Positions 1-7,615 of a stretch of DNA of 64,000 nucleotides are shown piece by piece (the first letter of the stretch is position 1; each line of letters begins with the position of its first letter). Where the stretch lies: positions 124,001 to 188,000 of the forward strand of contig NZ_FZNR01000009.1 in the NCBI RefSeq assembly GCF_900188005.1, written 5' to 3'. Source of the DNA: Actinoplanes regularis (GTDB taxonomy: Bacteria > Actinomycetota > Actinomycetes > Mycobacteriales > Micromonosporaceae). The notes under the pieces were generated by a model. That model saw nothing but the letters and a program-made list of their open reading frames with translations. It searched no databases and had not been told where the DNA came from. The translations under genes were made by a program, and so were the position numbers.

Positions 1-389
1 CGGGCACGGCGCTCGGCGGCCGGGCCGGCACCGTGCGCGCGAAGGCTCGCGTACTGGCAGGCCGCGTAGCGATCCATCACCGCGATCTCCCGCCGGGCCG
101 CGCGGTGCAACAGCGTCCGGGCGATCGCCAGCCAGCGCAGCAGCGACTCGAGCAGCAGCATGCTCCGGCGGCCGAGCAGTTCCTCGGCGTCCCGGCGGCC
201 GAACCCGGCGGCCAGCCGGCCGAACCAGGCCCGCCCTCCCGCGTTCTGCCGGTACGCCGCCGGCAGCCCGGCCGCGGACAGTCCGGCGGCGAGCAGCCTC
301 GCCTGCGTGGTCTTGCCGGAGCCGTCGATGCCGACCAGGGCGATCGTGCGGGCACCGGCCGCGTGGGCGGGGTTCACGGGGGAAGACAT
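1..389 (-). CDS. Thymidylate-kinase-like P-loop nucleotide kinase (3' end outside window)
   Basis: Reading the minus strand from an ATG at 389 gives an open frame to the window edge (about 129 codons, C-terminus missing). Residues 20-28 form a Walker A loop reading GIDGSGKTT, the form typical of thymidylate kinases, and a DRY motif lies near residue 104, as in the dTMP kinase family where the Asp-Arg pair contacts the substrate. The family phosphorylates dTMP to dTDP in the cytoplasm. A short alanine-rich N-terminal extension precedes the first strand. The neighbouring operon on the plus strand is divergent with 139 bp between them. Many actinobacteria carry several dTMP-kinase-like proteins, some acting on other substrates, so the exact substrate is not certain. 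Confidence 0.72.
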   Translation of the reverse strand, partial: MSSPVNPAHAAGARTIALVGIDGSGKTTQARLLAAGLSAAGLPAAYRQNAGGRAWFGRLAAGFGRRDAEELLGRRSMLLLESLLRWLAIARTLLHRAARREIAVMDRYAACQYASLRAHGAGPAAERRA

Positions 390-518
390 ACCAACCCACG
401 GTAGTCGGGTCTCGCACACCGCGTTCCACCTCGCGAGCGGGGCGAAGCGGGCCAGAATGTTCGTCAGGGGTTCAAGGTGTGGCTACTCGGGGTAGTCGTC
501 CTCAACTGGCAGGAAACA

Positions 519-524
519 GGAGGT
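519..524 (+). promoter_or_regulatory. Strong Shine-Dalgarno for the nucleotidyltransferase-like gene
   Basis: GGAGGT lies five bases before the ATG at 529 and fixes that start. It is one of the few consensus ribosome-binding sites in the window. Confidence 0.7.
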
Positions 525-528
525 CACC

Positions 529-1113
529 ATGCCGCACCGCGTCGACGAAGGGCTGGCCGGCACGATGAAACGTGTCGCCGCGGCTCTGAAGACGGCGGAA
601 ATCCCTTTCGCGCTGGGTGGCAGCTTCGCCGTCTACGCCCACGGCGGCCATTCCAGTGATCACGACGTGGACTTCCTGCTCCGGGAGCAGGACAAGGTGA
701 AGGCGCTCGCGGAGTTGGCGGCGGTCGGTTTCCGGACCGAGGAGCCGCCGGAGGACTGGCTGGTCAAGGTCTTCGACGAAGAGGGCCGGATGGCGGATCT
801 GATCTACCGCCCGGTGGAGACACCCGTCACCGACGAGACGCTGGCCGACACCGAGCGGATCTCGGTCGAGGCGATCTACATGCCGGTGCTGTCGGCCACC
901 CAGCTGATGGTCCACAAGCTCCTCAGCTTCAGTCAGCACCACTGTGATTTCGCCCAGGGGCTGCCGGTCGCCCGCTCGTTGCGCGAGCAGATCGACTGGG
1001 GCCGGGTGTGGCGGGAGACCGCCAAGTCGCCGTACGCCGAGGCGTTCCTGATCCTGCTCGACCGGCTCGACGTCGTGCCGTTTCCGTCCGACGAGGGTAA
1101 GGGCCTGAGATGA
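529..1113 (+). CDS. Nucleotidyltransferase-like protein
   Basis: A 194-residue protein with the nucleotidyltransferase-superfamily signature: Gly30-Gly31-Ser32 followed by a run with Asp44, Asp46 and Asp48, which resembles the GG/S...DxD metal site of AbiEii/MNT-type enzymes. No signal peptide or membrane segment is visible. It is the first gene of a tight three-gene operon: its stop overlaps the next ATG (ATGA at 1110-1113). The next genes encode a BON-like protein and a metallophosphoesterase. The substrate is unknown. AbiEii-like proteins can be antitoxin-paired toxins, but no antitoxin-like partner is seen here, so a housekeeping or stress role is equally possible. Confidence 0.6.
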   Translation: MPHRVDEGLAGTMKRVAAALKTAEIPFALGGSFAVYAHGGHSSDHDVDFLLREQDKVKALAELAAVGFRTEEPPEDWLVKVFDEEGRMADLIYRPVETPVTDETLADTERISVEAIYMPVLSATQLMVHKLLSFSQHHCDFAQGLPVARSLREQIDWGRVWRETAKSPYAEAFLILLDRLDVVPFPSDEGKGLR

Positions 1114-1358
1114 CCAGACAGATCGATCTCGAAGCCGACATCCACCGGTTGCTGGTGGAGGACGACCGGATCGCCGAGCAGGGTGTGACCGTGCACCACC
1201 GGGAGAACGTCCTGGTGCTGGACGGTGAGGTGGAGAGCGCGCAACGACGCGACGAGATCTGCCGCCAGATCTCCGAGCACTACCCGGACCTGGAGATCGT
1301 CTGCGACATCGGGCTCACGCGGACCCAGGCGCCGGCCGAGGTGGAGGAGATTTCATGA
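1110..1358 (+). CDS. BON-domain-like small protein
   Basis: An 82-residue acidic protein with an alpha-beta-beta-alpha-beta pattern like one BON domain: a helix beginning DLEADIHRLL, then two strands around VTVHH and VLVLDGEVES, then a helix beginning RDEICRQI and a final strand LEIVCDIGL. The central glycine in the DGEV turn matches the conserved BON glycine. BON domains usually bind membranes or lipids, but this protein has no signal peptide. It is translationally coupled to genes on both sides by 4-bp ATGA overlaps (1110-1113 and 1355-1358), so it probably works with the nucleotidyltransferase-like and phosphoesterase proteins. Confidence 0.6.
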   Translation: MTRQIDLEADIHRLLVEDDRIAEQGVTVHHRENVLVLDGEVESAQRRDEICRQISEHYPDLEIVCDIGLTRTQAPAEVEEIS

Positions 1359-2107
1359 TCCGGATCGCCGCCGTGGGCGACGTTCACGTGGACAAGGACG
1401 TGGAGGGCCGGTACCGGCCGGCTCTCGAGCAACTGCCGGACCAGGCCGACGCACTGCTGATCGCCGGTGACCTGACCCGGCACGGCACGGTGGACGAGGC
1501 CAAGTGCTTCGCCAACGAGTTCGGCGGGCTGGCGGTGCCGGTCGTGACGGTGCTCGGCAACCACGATCACCAGAGCGACCGGCAGGACGACGTCACCGAC
1601 GTACTCACCGATGCCGGGATCATCGTGCTGGAGGGCACCGCGACCGTTCTCGAGCTGAACGGGCACCGGCTCGGCGTCGCCGGGACGAAGGGCTTCGGCG
1701 GCGGCTTCGCCGGCGCCTGCGCGAGCAACTTCGGCGAGCGCGAGATGAAGGACTTCGTCGGCACCACCGAGCGGTACGCCACCGCCCTGCTCGACGCGCT
1801 CCGGTCGGTGCAGTGCGACGCCCTGGTCGCGCTGACCCACTACTCGCCGGTCCCGGACACCCTCGCCGGCGAGCCGCTGGAGATCTACGCGTTTCTCGGC
1901 TGCTACCAGCTCGGGCAGGCGATCGACGACGCGCCCACCGCGCTGGCCCTGCACGGGCACGCGCACCACGGCTCGGAACGGGGCCGGACGCCCGGCGGGG
2001 TGCCGGTCCGCAACGTCGCGCACCCGGTGATCAAGCAGGCGTACAACGTGTACCAGCTGCTCTCCGGCACCGTGGACACCAAGCACGAAGAGCTCGTGAA
2101 CGTGTGA
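1355..2107 (+). CDS. Metallophosphoesterase (calcineurin-like)
   Basis: A 250-residue calcineurin-like phosphoesterase. The metal-binding blocks are in order: GDVHVD (Asp9, His11), GDLTRHG (Asp39), GNHDH (residues 68-72), THYSP, and the C-terminal GHAHHG. These are the canonical ligands for a dinuclear metal centre. The protein is cytoplasmic, with no signal peptide. It is the last gene of the operon starting at 529, and its start overlaps the BON-like gene. The physiological substrate (phosphomonoester, phosphodiester or nucleotide) cannot be read from the sequence. Confidence 0.85.
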   Translation: MIRIAAVGDVHVDKDVEGRYRPALEQLPDQADALLIAGDLTRHGTVDEAKCFANEFGGLAVPVVTVLGNHDHQSDRQDDVTDVLTDAGIIVLEGTATVLELNGHRLGVAGTKGFGGGFAGACASNFGEREMKDFVGTTERYATALLDALRSVQCDALVALTHYSPVPDTLAGEPLEIYAFLGCYQLGQAIDDAPTALALHGHAHHGSERGRTPGGVPVRNVAHPVIKQAYNVYQLLSGTVDTKHEELVNV

Positions 2108-2153
2108 TCCTCAGTCAGGTTTTCGATTTCCGGACACCGGGTATCGGACCGGC

Positions 2154-2297
2154 ATGGACCTACTGCTCTGGATTCTCGCCGTAATCCTCGTGGTCGCCGG
2201 CATCCTCGCGCTGTTCCGGCGGCAGATTCTCTGGGGCGTTGTGCTGATCATCGTCGGCCTGCTGGTGGGGCCCGGTGGCGTCAGCATCTTCACCTGA
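2154..2297 (+). CDS. GPGG-motif small membrane protein
   Basis: A 47-residue ORF from ATG 2154. It consists of a hydrophobic helix (LLLWILAVILVVAGILAL), a short basic turn (FRRQ), a second hydrophobic helix and a C-terminal GPGG motif followed by VSIFT. The length and the GPGG ending match the family of small actinobacterial membrane proteins named after this motif; function is unknown. It sits 46 bp after the metallophosphoesterase and is followed by a strong terminator, so it may be the last cistron of that unit. Confidence 0.75.
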   Translation: MDLLLWILAVILVVAGILALFRRQILWGVVLIIVGLLVGPGGVSIFT

Positions 2298-2331
2298 TCG
2301 ACATCCCTCACAACCCAGCCGGCCCGACCCG

Positions 2332-2375
2332 AACCGGGGTCGTCTCGCGTCTTCGGACGAGAGACGACCCCGGTT
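2332..2375 (+). terminator. Strong stem-loop terminator
   Basis: A perfect 15-bp stem (AACCGGGGTCGTCTC paired with its complement) is extended by an inner CGTC-TTCG-GACG hairpin and followed by TCTCTTT. It ends the operon at 529-2297. Confidence 0.9.
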
Positions 2376-2475
2376 CTCTTTGGTGCGCCGCCGCACTCCG
2401 GGTGCGATGGGCCACAGCTGATTTCTGACTCAATCCCCCGCGGACCATCGCCGACCTTCGCGAGGTGTTAAGTCA

Positions 2476-3750
2476 GTGGCTGTTCATGTTCACCACTTCA
2501 CCTACGGAGCCTTCAACCCGATAGCGGCAACGCTGCTGGCGTATCTCGGATCCTTCCTCGGACTGCTCTGCACGGGGCGGGCCCGCGAGGCGCACAGCCG
2601 CAGCCGGCGCAACCGGTGGCTGGTGATCGCGGCGTTCGCGATCGGTGGCGGAGGCATCTGGCTGATGCACTTCTCCGCGATGCTCGGCTTCGACGTGCCG
2701 GACAGCCCGGTCCGCTACGACCTGCCGGTCACCCTGCTCAGCCTGGTCTTCGCGGTGGTCACCGTCGGGGTCGGGCTGATGGTGGTCGGGCACGGCTCGC
2801 GCAGCGTCGCCAAGACGGTGGCTGCCGGGGTGCTCACCGGAGGCGGGGTGCTGGCCATGCACTACACCGGGATGGAGGGCATGCGGCTGTCGGCCGTGGT
2901 GCGGTACGACCCGATGCTGGTCGCCGCGTCCGCCGTGATCGCGATCGCGGCCTGCACGGTGGCCCTCTGGTTCGCGGTCTCGGTGCGCGGCCTGGCGAAG
3001 GTGGCCGGCGCCGCCGCGGTGATGGCGATCGCGGTCTGCGGCATGCACTACACCGGGATGGCCGCCATGTCGGTGAGCCTGGATCCGTCGATCGTCCCCA
3101 CCTCGAACGGGATCCGGCCGCTCACCATGATCGTGCCGATCACCCTGATCACCGCCGCGACCATCGTGGGAGTGGCGCTGAGCGCGCTGCAGGCGATGAC
3201 CGAGGAGGAGTTCACCGACGGGGCCGGGGCCCCGAAGCGCGGCGTGCACGCCGAGACGCCGCAGCCCTGGACGATGCGGCAGGGCACGTTCGGGTCAGCG
3301 GTCCGGCTCTCCCCCGCGGCCCGTGCGATGGCGTCCGGCCGGGCCGCCGGTGCCACCCGCCCGTCGCCGACGCCTCGGCCGGCACCGCGCCCGCCGACGT
3401 TCGACCCGTCGGTGGCCGGGGCGCCACCACTCGTTCAGCCGACACCGATCCTCGAGGCGCCCTTCTCCGACGCGCCGTTCCCCGAGGCACCGTTCCCTGA
3501 GGCACCGATCGCCGGAGTACCGATCGCCGGAGTACCGATCGCCGAATCTCCGGTCCCTCAGATGTCCGAGATGCCGCCAGTCGCGCAGACTTCGCCGACC
3601 GCTGAGATTCCTCAGATCCCTCAGCTCTCCCAGATTCCCCAGACGCCCCAGGAGGTGCCGATCGCGGAGCGGCCACCGGCGGTGCCGGTCACCGATCCGG
3701 GTGGTCCGATGATCGGTCCGGTCGTGGGTCCGGCCACATCAGGCACCTGA
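2476..3750 (+). CDS. MHYT-domain integral membrane sensor with proline-rich tail
   Basis: A 424-residue protein starting at GTG 2476. The N-terminal 240 residues hold about seven hydrophobic helices with the repeated MHYT-family signature: LMHFSAM, AMHYTGMEGM and GMHYTGMAAM. Met/His pairs in these repeats are thought to bind a metal, usually proposed as copper, to sense a diatomic gas or redox signal. There is no GGDEF, EAL or kinase domain. Instead the cytoplasmic tail is Pro/Ala/Glu-rich with short repeats (DAPF/EAPF, then IAGVP twice) encoded by near-perfect DNA repeats around 3455-3550. A second MHYT protein is at 54284-55150. Output partners are unknown. Confidence 0.85.
   Translation: MAVHVHHFTYGAFNPIAATLLAYLGSFLGLLCTGRAREAHSRSRRNRWLVIAAFAIGGGGIWLMHFSAMLGFDVPDSPVRYDLPVTLLSLVFAVVTVGVGLMVVGHGSRSVAKTVAAGVLTGGGVLAMHYTGMEGMRLSAVVRYDPMLVAASAVIAIAACTVALWFAVSVRGLAKVAGAAAVMAIAVCGMHYTGMAAMSVSLDPSIVPTSNGIRPLTMIVPITLITAATIVGVALSALQAMTEEEFTDGAGAPKRGVHAETPQPWTMRQGTFGSAVRLSPAARAMASGRAAGATRPSPTPRPAPRPPTFDPSVAGAPPLVQPTPILEAPFSDAPFPEAPFPEAPIAGVPIAGVPIAESPVPQMSEMPPVAQTSPTAEIPQIPQLSQIPQTPQEVPIAERPPAVPVTDPGGPMIGPVVGPATSGT
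3455..3550 (+). repeat. Short tandem repeats coding the proline-rich tail
   Basis: Near-identical units encoding EAPF/DAPF and then IAGVP are repeated in tandem. They lie inside the MHYT protein tail and are likely prone to copy-number variation. Confidence 0.7.
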
Positions 3751-3792
3751 GCGATCCCCACCCCGACGGATGTTCGGGTATATCTGATCCAC

Positions 3793-4512
3793 ATGGCACC
3801 AAGAATGTTGCTCTCGATGCCACTGCACGCGATCACCGAGGTGTACGGCGAGGCCGGGCTGCGGCAACGGTTCGGGTTGGAACTGGAGTCGTTCCCGGCC
3901 GCGGACCAGAAGCAGCTCACCGAGGCGCTGGAGCTGGCCTCCGCGCTGCACGCGGACGACCGGCGGGTCCGCGAGCCGTACCTTAACCACCTGCTCCGGG
4001 TGGCCATCCGGATCATCCGCTACTACCAGGTGCGCGACGTCGACGTGCTGGCCGCGGCCCTGCTGCACGACGCGGTCGAGGACCATCCGGCGGAACTGGC
4101 CGGTCTGGAGCCGGAAACGTCGTACGAGAAAGCCACCGAAGCGGCCCTGGCCGTGCTCACCCACCGGTTCAACGCGCGGGTCTCCGAGCTGGTCCGATCG
4201 GTCACCAATCCGGCCTACGACCCGGGGCGCGACCGCCACGAGCAGTACCGGGAGCACGTCGCGGAGAGCCTGGACCGGGATCCGTGGGCCCGGGTCATCA
4301 AGATCTCCGACTTCACCGACAACGGCGTGGGGGTCATCCACACCACCCTGGACAAGGCGCACCGGTCGGCGACCAAGTACCGCCCGCTGGTGCCGAAGCT
4401 GCGCGAGCTGATCGGGCGGCCCGACACCCCGCTCTGCACGCAGGCCAAGGAGCACATCCTCGACCAGCTGGATCTCGCCGAGGAACGTTTCGCGGCCATC
4501 CTCGACGAGTGA
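3793..4512 (+). CDS. HD-domain protein (SpoT-like phosphohydrolase fold)
   Basis: A 239-residue protein with the metal-binding HD signature LLHDAVEDH near residue 94 and an upstream LNHLLRVA helix containing the first histidine. This arrangement is typical of the hydrolase half of RelA/SpoT-like proteins and Mesh1-type enzymes. A later KISDFTDN segment resembles the K-(I/L)-x-D stretch of that family. There is no synthetase, TGS or ACT domain. It may hydrolyse (p)ppGpp or another nucleotide, but that is inference. It lies 28 bp before the alpha-glucosidase gene on the same strand. Confidence 0.7.
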   Translation: MAPRMLLSMPLHAITEVYGEAGLRQRFGLELESFPAADQKQLTEALELASALHADDRRVREPYLNHLLRVAIRIIRYYQVRDVDVLAAALLHDAVEDHPAELAGLEPETSYEKATEAALAVLTHRFNARVSELVRSVTNPAYDPGRDRHEQYREHVAESLDRDPWARVIKISDFTDNGVGVIHTTLDKAHRSATKYRPLVPKLRELIGRPDTPLCTQAKEHILDQLDLAEERFAAILDE

Positions 4513-4539
4513 CGAGAACCGCCGCCTACGCTGGGCCTC

Positions 4540-6165
4540 ATGCCCTCCACTGACGCCTGGTGGCGTGACGCCGTCATCTACCAGATCTACCCGCGCTCGT
4601 TCGCCGACGGGAACGGCGACGGCATGGGCGACCTTCCCGGCATCACCACCCGCCTGTCCCGTCTCCGCGAGCTCGGCGTCGACGCCGTCTGGCTCTCCCC
4701 CTTCTACGTCAGCCCGCAGCACGACGCCGGGTACGACGTCGCCGACTATCGCGACGTCGACGCGCGTTTCGGCACCCTCGGCGACGCCGACAAGCTGATC
4801 GCGAAAGCACACGAGCTGGGCCTCAAGATCATCGTGGATCTGGTGCCGAACCACACCTCCAGCGAGCACGTCTGGTTCCGGGCCGCCCTCGCGGCGCCGC
4901 CCGGCAGCCCGGAACGAGAGCGCTACATCTTCCACGACGGCCGGGGCGAGAACGGCGAGCAGCCGCCCAACTCCTGGCAGAGCGTCTTCGGCGGGTCCGC
5001 CTGGGAGCGCCTCGCCGACGGCCAGTGGTACCTGCACCTGTTCGACGTCAGCCAGCCCGACCTGAACTGGGACCACCCGGAGGTCCGCGCCGAGTTCCTC
5101 GACATCCTGCGGTTCTGGCTGGACCGCGGGGTCGACGGCTTCCGGGTCGACGTGGCGCACGGCCTGGTCAAGGACGCCGACCTGACCGACTGGACCGAGC
5201 CGGCCGTGGTGCTCGGCGGCCTCGAGCCGGCCGGCCCGCCCCCGCCGATGTGGGACCAGGAGGGCGTGCACGAGATCTACCGGCAGTGGCGGGCCGTGCT
5301 CGACGGCTACCCGGGCGGCCGGATCCTGGTCGCCGAGGCCTGGGTGCAGCCCGAGGAGCGGCTGGCGCGGTACGTCCGGCCGGACGAGATGCACCAGGCG
5401 TTCAACTTCCCGTACCTGGAGGCACCCTGGTCGTCACGGGAGCTGCGCGAGGTGATCGACTCCTCGCTGGCCGCCACCGGTGCGGTCGGGGCGACCACCA
5501 CCTGGGTGCTGTCGAACCACGACGTGGTCCGGCACGCGTCCCGGCTCGGCTACCCGGTCACCGAGAAGCGCAAGCCCGGGATCGGAGTCGGCGACCCGCA
5601 GCCGGACACCGGGCTGGGCCTGCGCCGGGCCCGGGCGGCCACCCTGCTGATGCTGGGCCTGCCCGGTTCGGCGTATCTCTACCAGGGCGAGGAGTTGGGG
5701 CTGCCGGAGCACACGACGCTGGCCGACGAGTTCCGGCAGGACCCGGCCTGGGAGCGGTCCGGGCACGCCGAACGTGGGCGGGACGGCTGCCGGGTGCCGA
5801 TCCCGTGGGAGGCGGACGCGCCGTCGTACGGGTTCGGGCCCGGCGACGACAGCTGGCTGCCACAGCCTGCGGCCTGGGCCGAGTACGCCCTGGACCGCCA
5901 GGTGGACGTGCCCGGCTCGACCTACGAGCTGTACCGATCGGCGCTGGCCACCCGGCGCGAGCACGACCTCGGCGGCGGCTCGCTGGTCTGGTCCTCCTCG
6001 GCGGAGGAGGTGCTGGCCTTCCGCAACGACGGGATCCTGGTGCTGACCAATTTCGGCCACGCCCCGGCCGCGTTACCGCCCGGTGCCCGGGTCCTGCTGA
6101 GCAGTGAGCCGCTCGACGGCGACGGACGGGTCCCCACCGACGTCACCGTCTGGGCCGCGCTCTGA
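4540..6165 (+). CDS. GH13 alpha-glucosidase (oligo-1,6-glucosidase type)
   Basis: A 541-residue cytoplasmic GH13 enzyme, the usual size for alpha-glucosidases of this group. The start region WWRDAVIYQIYPRSF is typical. Catalytic residues are visible: nucleophile Asp204 in GFRVDVAHG, general acid/base Glu266 in LVAEAWV, and the third acid Asp328 in SNHDVVRH. It hydrolyses alpha-glucosidic bonds in short oligosaccharides. It is convergent with an MFS gene, and the 3' coding ends overlap by 93 bp (6073-6165). Confidence 0.92.
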   Translation: MPSTDAWWRDAVIYQIYPRSFADGNGDGMGDLPGITTRLSRLRELGVDAVWLSPFYVSPQHDAGYDVADYRDVDARFGTLGDADKLIAKAHELGLKIIVDLVPNHTSSEHVWFRAALAAPPGSPERERYIFHDGRGENGEQPPNSWQSVFGGSAWERLADGQWYLHLFDVSQPDLNWDHPEVRAEFLDILRFWLDRGVDGFRVDVAHGLVKDADLTDWTEPAVVLGGLEPAGPPPPMWDQEGVHEIYRQWRAVLDGYPGGRILVAEAWVQPEERLARYVRPDEMHQAFNFPYLEAPWSSRELREVIDSSLAATGAVGATTTWVLSNHDVVRHASRLGYPVTEKRKPGIGVGDPQPDTGLGLRRARAATLLMLGLPGSAYLYQGEELGLPEHTTLADEFRQDPAWERSGHAERGRDGCRVPIPWEADAPSYGFGPGDDSWLPQPAAWAEYALDRQVDVPGSTYELYRSALATRREHDLGGGSLVWSSSAEEVLAFRNDGILVLTNFGHAPAALPPGARVLLSSEPLDGDGRVPTDVTVWAAL

Positions 6166-7515
6166 CGCCTTGGCCAGCAGGGCGGCGTGGGTGGCGGCCA
6201 TGTCCGCCGCGACCGTCCTGCTGGCCAGCCAGTACATGATCCCGGTGGGGACGAAGAAGAGCTGGAACGAGGCCAGCCCGACCGCGTAGTTCAGCGGCGG
6301 CGGAAACGCTCCGGCCAGTCGCTGGAAGGCCACCGCCACCAGCACGTTGCCGCCCGCCCGGCCGGCCCCGTTGACCAGGTTGCCGAGACTGTAGACGGTG
6401 CCCCGGTGCTCGGGCGGGTTCACGTCGGCGATCATGGCGAACCAGTTCGGCGAGTTCGCCGAGGTCAGCATCAGCGCGAAGACCGCGATGGCCAGGCAGC
6501 CGGCGACGGTCGGCTCGGTCACCACGTTGTCCAGCACGCCACGGATCACCGCTCCGGTGTCCGCGCTGTCCGGCACGGTGATCTTCATCGGGACGAAGAA
6601 CAGGACGACGTAGAAGGGCACGGCGGCGAGCACGCCGACGGCCGCGACCAGGGCGCGACCCCGCGGCGTACGACGCTGCAGCCGGTCGCCGGCCAGTCCC
6701 CCGAGGATCGACAGCGCCGCCCCGAGCTGGAAGATGGTGGCGAACACGCTGCCCACCAGCACCGCGGTGCCGGCCGAATAGCCCTGGTCCTCGGCCCTGG
6801 CCCGGAACAGCACCGGCAGCCAGACCAGCGAGCCGAACGCGATCTGCGCGGTGCCGCCCTGCAGGATCAGCCACAGGTTGGTGCGCCGGCCCAGGATGAT
6901 CGACAGGTGGTCGTGGTGGATCCGCTCGTCGTAGTCGATCCCGGCGAGCTCCGGCTGGCTGTCGCCGCGCGGCACGTTGTAGGTGAACAGGTAGGCCAGC
7001 GTGGCCACGGTCCCGGCGACCGCGGTCATCAGGAACGGCTTGCGCCAGTCGGTGTGCCCGAGGATGCCACCGGCCAGGGTGCCGACCAGCGTGCCGACGC
7101 CCTGGGACAGGCCCCAGAAGCTCATCACCAGGCCCCGGCGCTTCGGTGAGATCAGGTCGCTGACCACCGCGAAGCTGACCGAGGCGACGGCCCCCAGGCC
7201 GAACGCGGCGAGCACCTGGGCGCCGAGGAACGAGCCGTAGCCGGTGGCGAGGCCGGACCAGGCGGTGCCGGCGACCCAGATCGCGGTGCCGGCGATCAGT
7301 ACCGGCTTGCGGTCGGTGCGGTCACCGGCGTACGCCCAGCCGATCGCGGCCACCGCGCTGATCATGAACATGATCGTGGTGGCCAGCGCGATGTGGCCCT
7401 CGCCCACCCCGAAGTCGTCGCCGATGCTGCCGTACAGCGGGGGCACGATGCCGATCGCGACGTTGTCCAGGGACGCAAGGATCACGAAGACGACCACGCT
7501 GTAGACGCGATGCAC
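6073..7515 (-). CDS. Major facilitator superfamily transporter
   Basis: About 480 residues with around twelve hydrophobic segments. The MFS loop motif appears as GDRTDRKPVL between helices 2 and 3, and a related GDRLQRRTPRG lies in the second half. I chose the GTG at 7515 because a GGGGCGG stretch lies just upstream; an in-frame GTG at 7536 would add seven residues with no ribosome-binding site. The last 20 or so residues read into the end of the alpha-glucosidase gene on the other strand. The substrate is unknown. Confidence 0.85.
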   Translation of the reverse strand: MHRVYSVVVFVILASLDNVAIGIVPPLYGSIGDDFGVGEGHIALATTIMFMISAVAAIGWAYAGDRTDRKPVLIAGTAIWVAGTAWSGLATGYGSFLGAQVLAAFGLGAVASVSFAVVSDLISPKRRGLVMSFWGLSQGVGTLVGTLAGGILGHTDWRKPFLMTAVAGTVATLAYLFTYNVPRGDSQPELAGIDYDERIHHDHLSIILGRRTNLWLILQGGTAQIAFGSLVWLPVLFRARAEDQGYSAGTAVLVGSVFATIFQLGAALSILGGLAGDRLQRRTPRGRALVAAVGVLAAVPFYVVLFFVPMKITVPDSADTGAVIRGVLDNVVTEPTVAGCLAIAVFALMLTSANSPNWFAMIADVNPPEHRGTVYSLGNLVNGAGRAGGNVLVAVAFQRLAGAFPPPLNYAVGLASFQLFFVPTGIMYWLASRTVAADMAATHAALLAKASERGPDGDVGGDPSVAVERLTAQQDPGTGR

Positions 7516-7615
7516 GGTGCCGCCCCTGGCAATCACGGGTAGAGGTTAGCGAGTGTTCGGCCTGCGGTCAGGGACGTGTTGCCCGGAGGACCACGGATTT
7601 CGATGATCTGAACGC

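Noticed and set aside
529..1358. Toxin-antitoxin pair of AbiEii/MNT type
   Set aside because: The second gene looks like a BON domain and not a HEPN or AbiEi antitoxin.
3739..5394. A 551-codon minus-strand open frame across the HD and alpha-glucosidase genes
   Set aside because: It spans two recognised plus-strand genes and has a low-complexity composition; a shadow frame.
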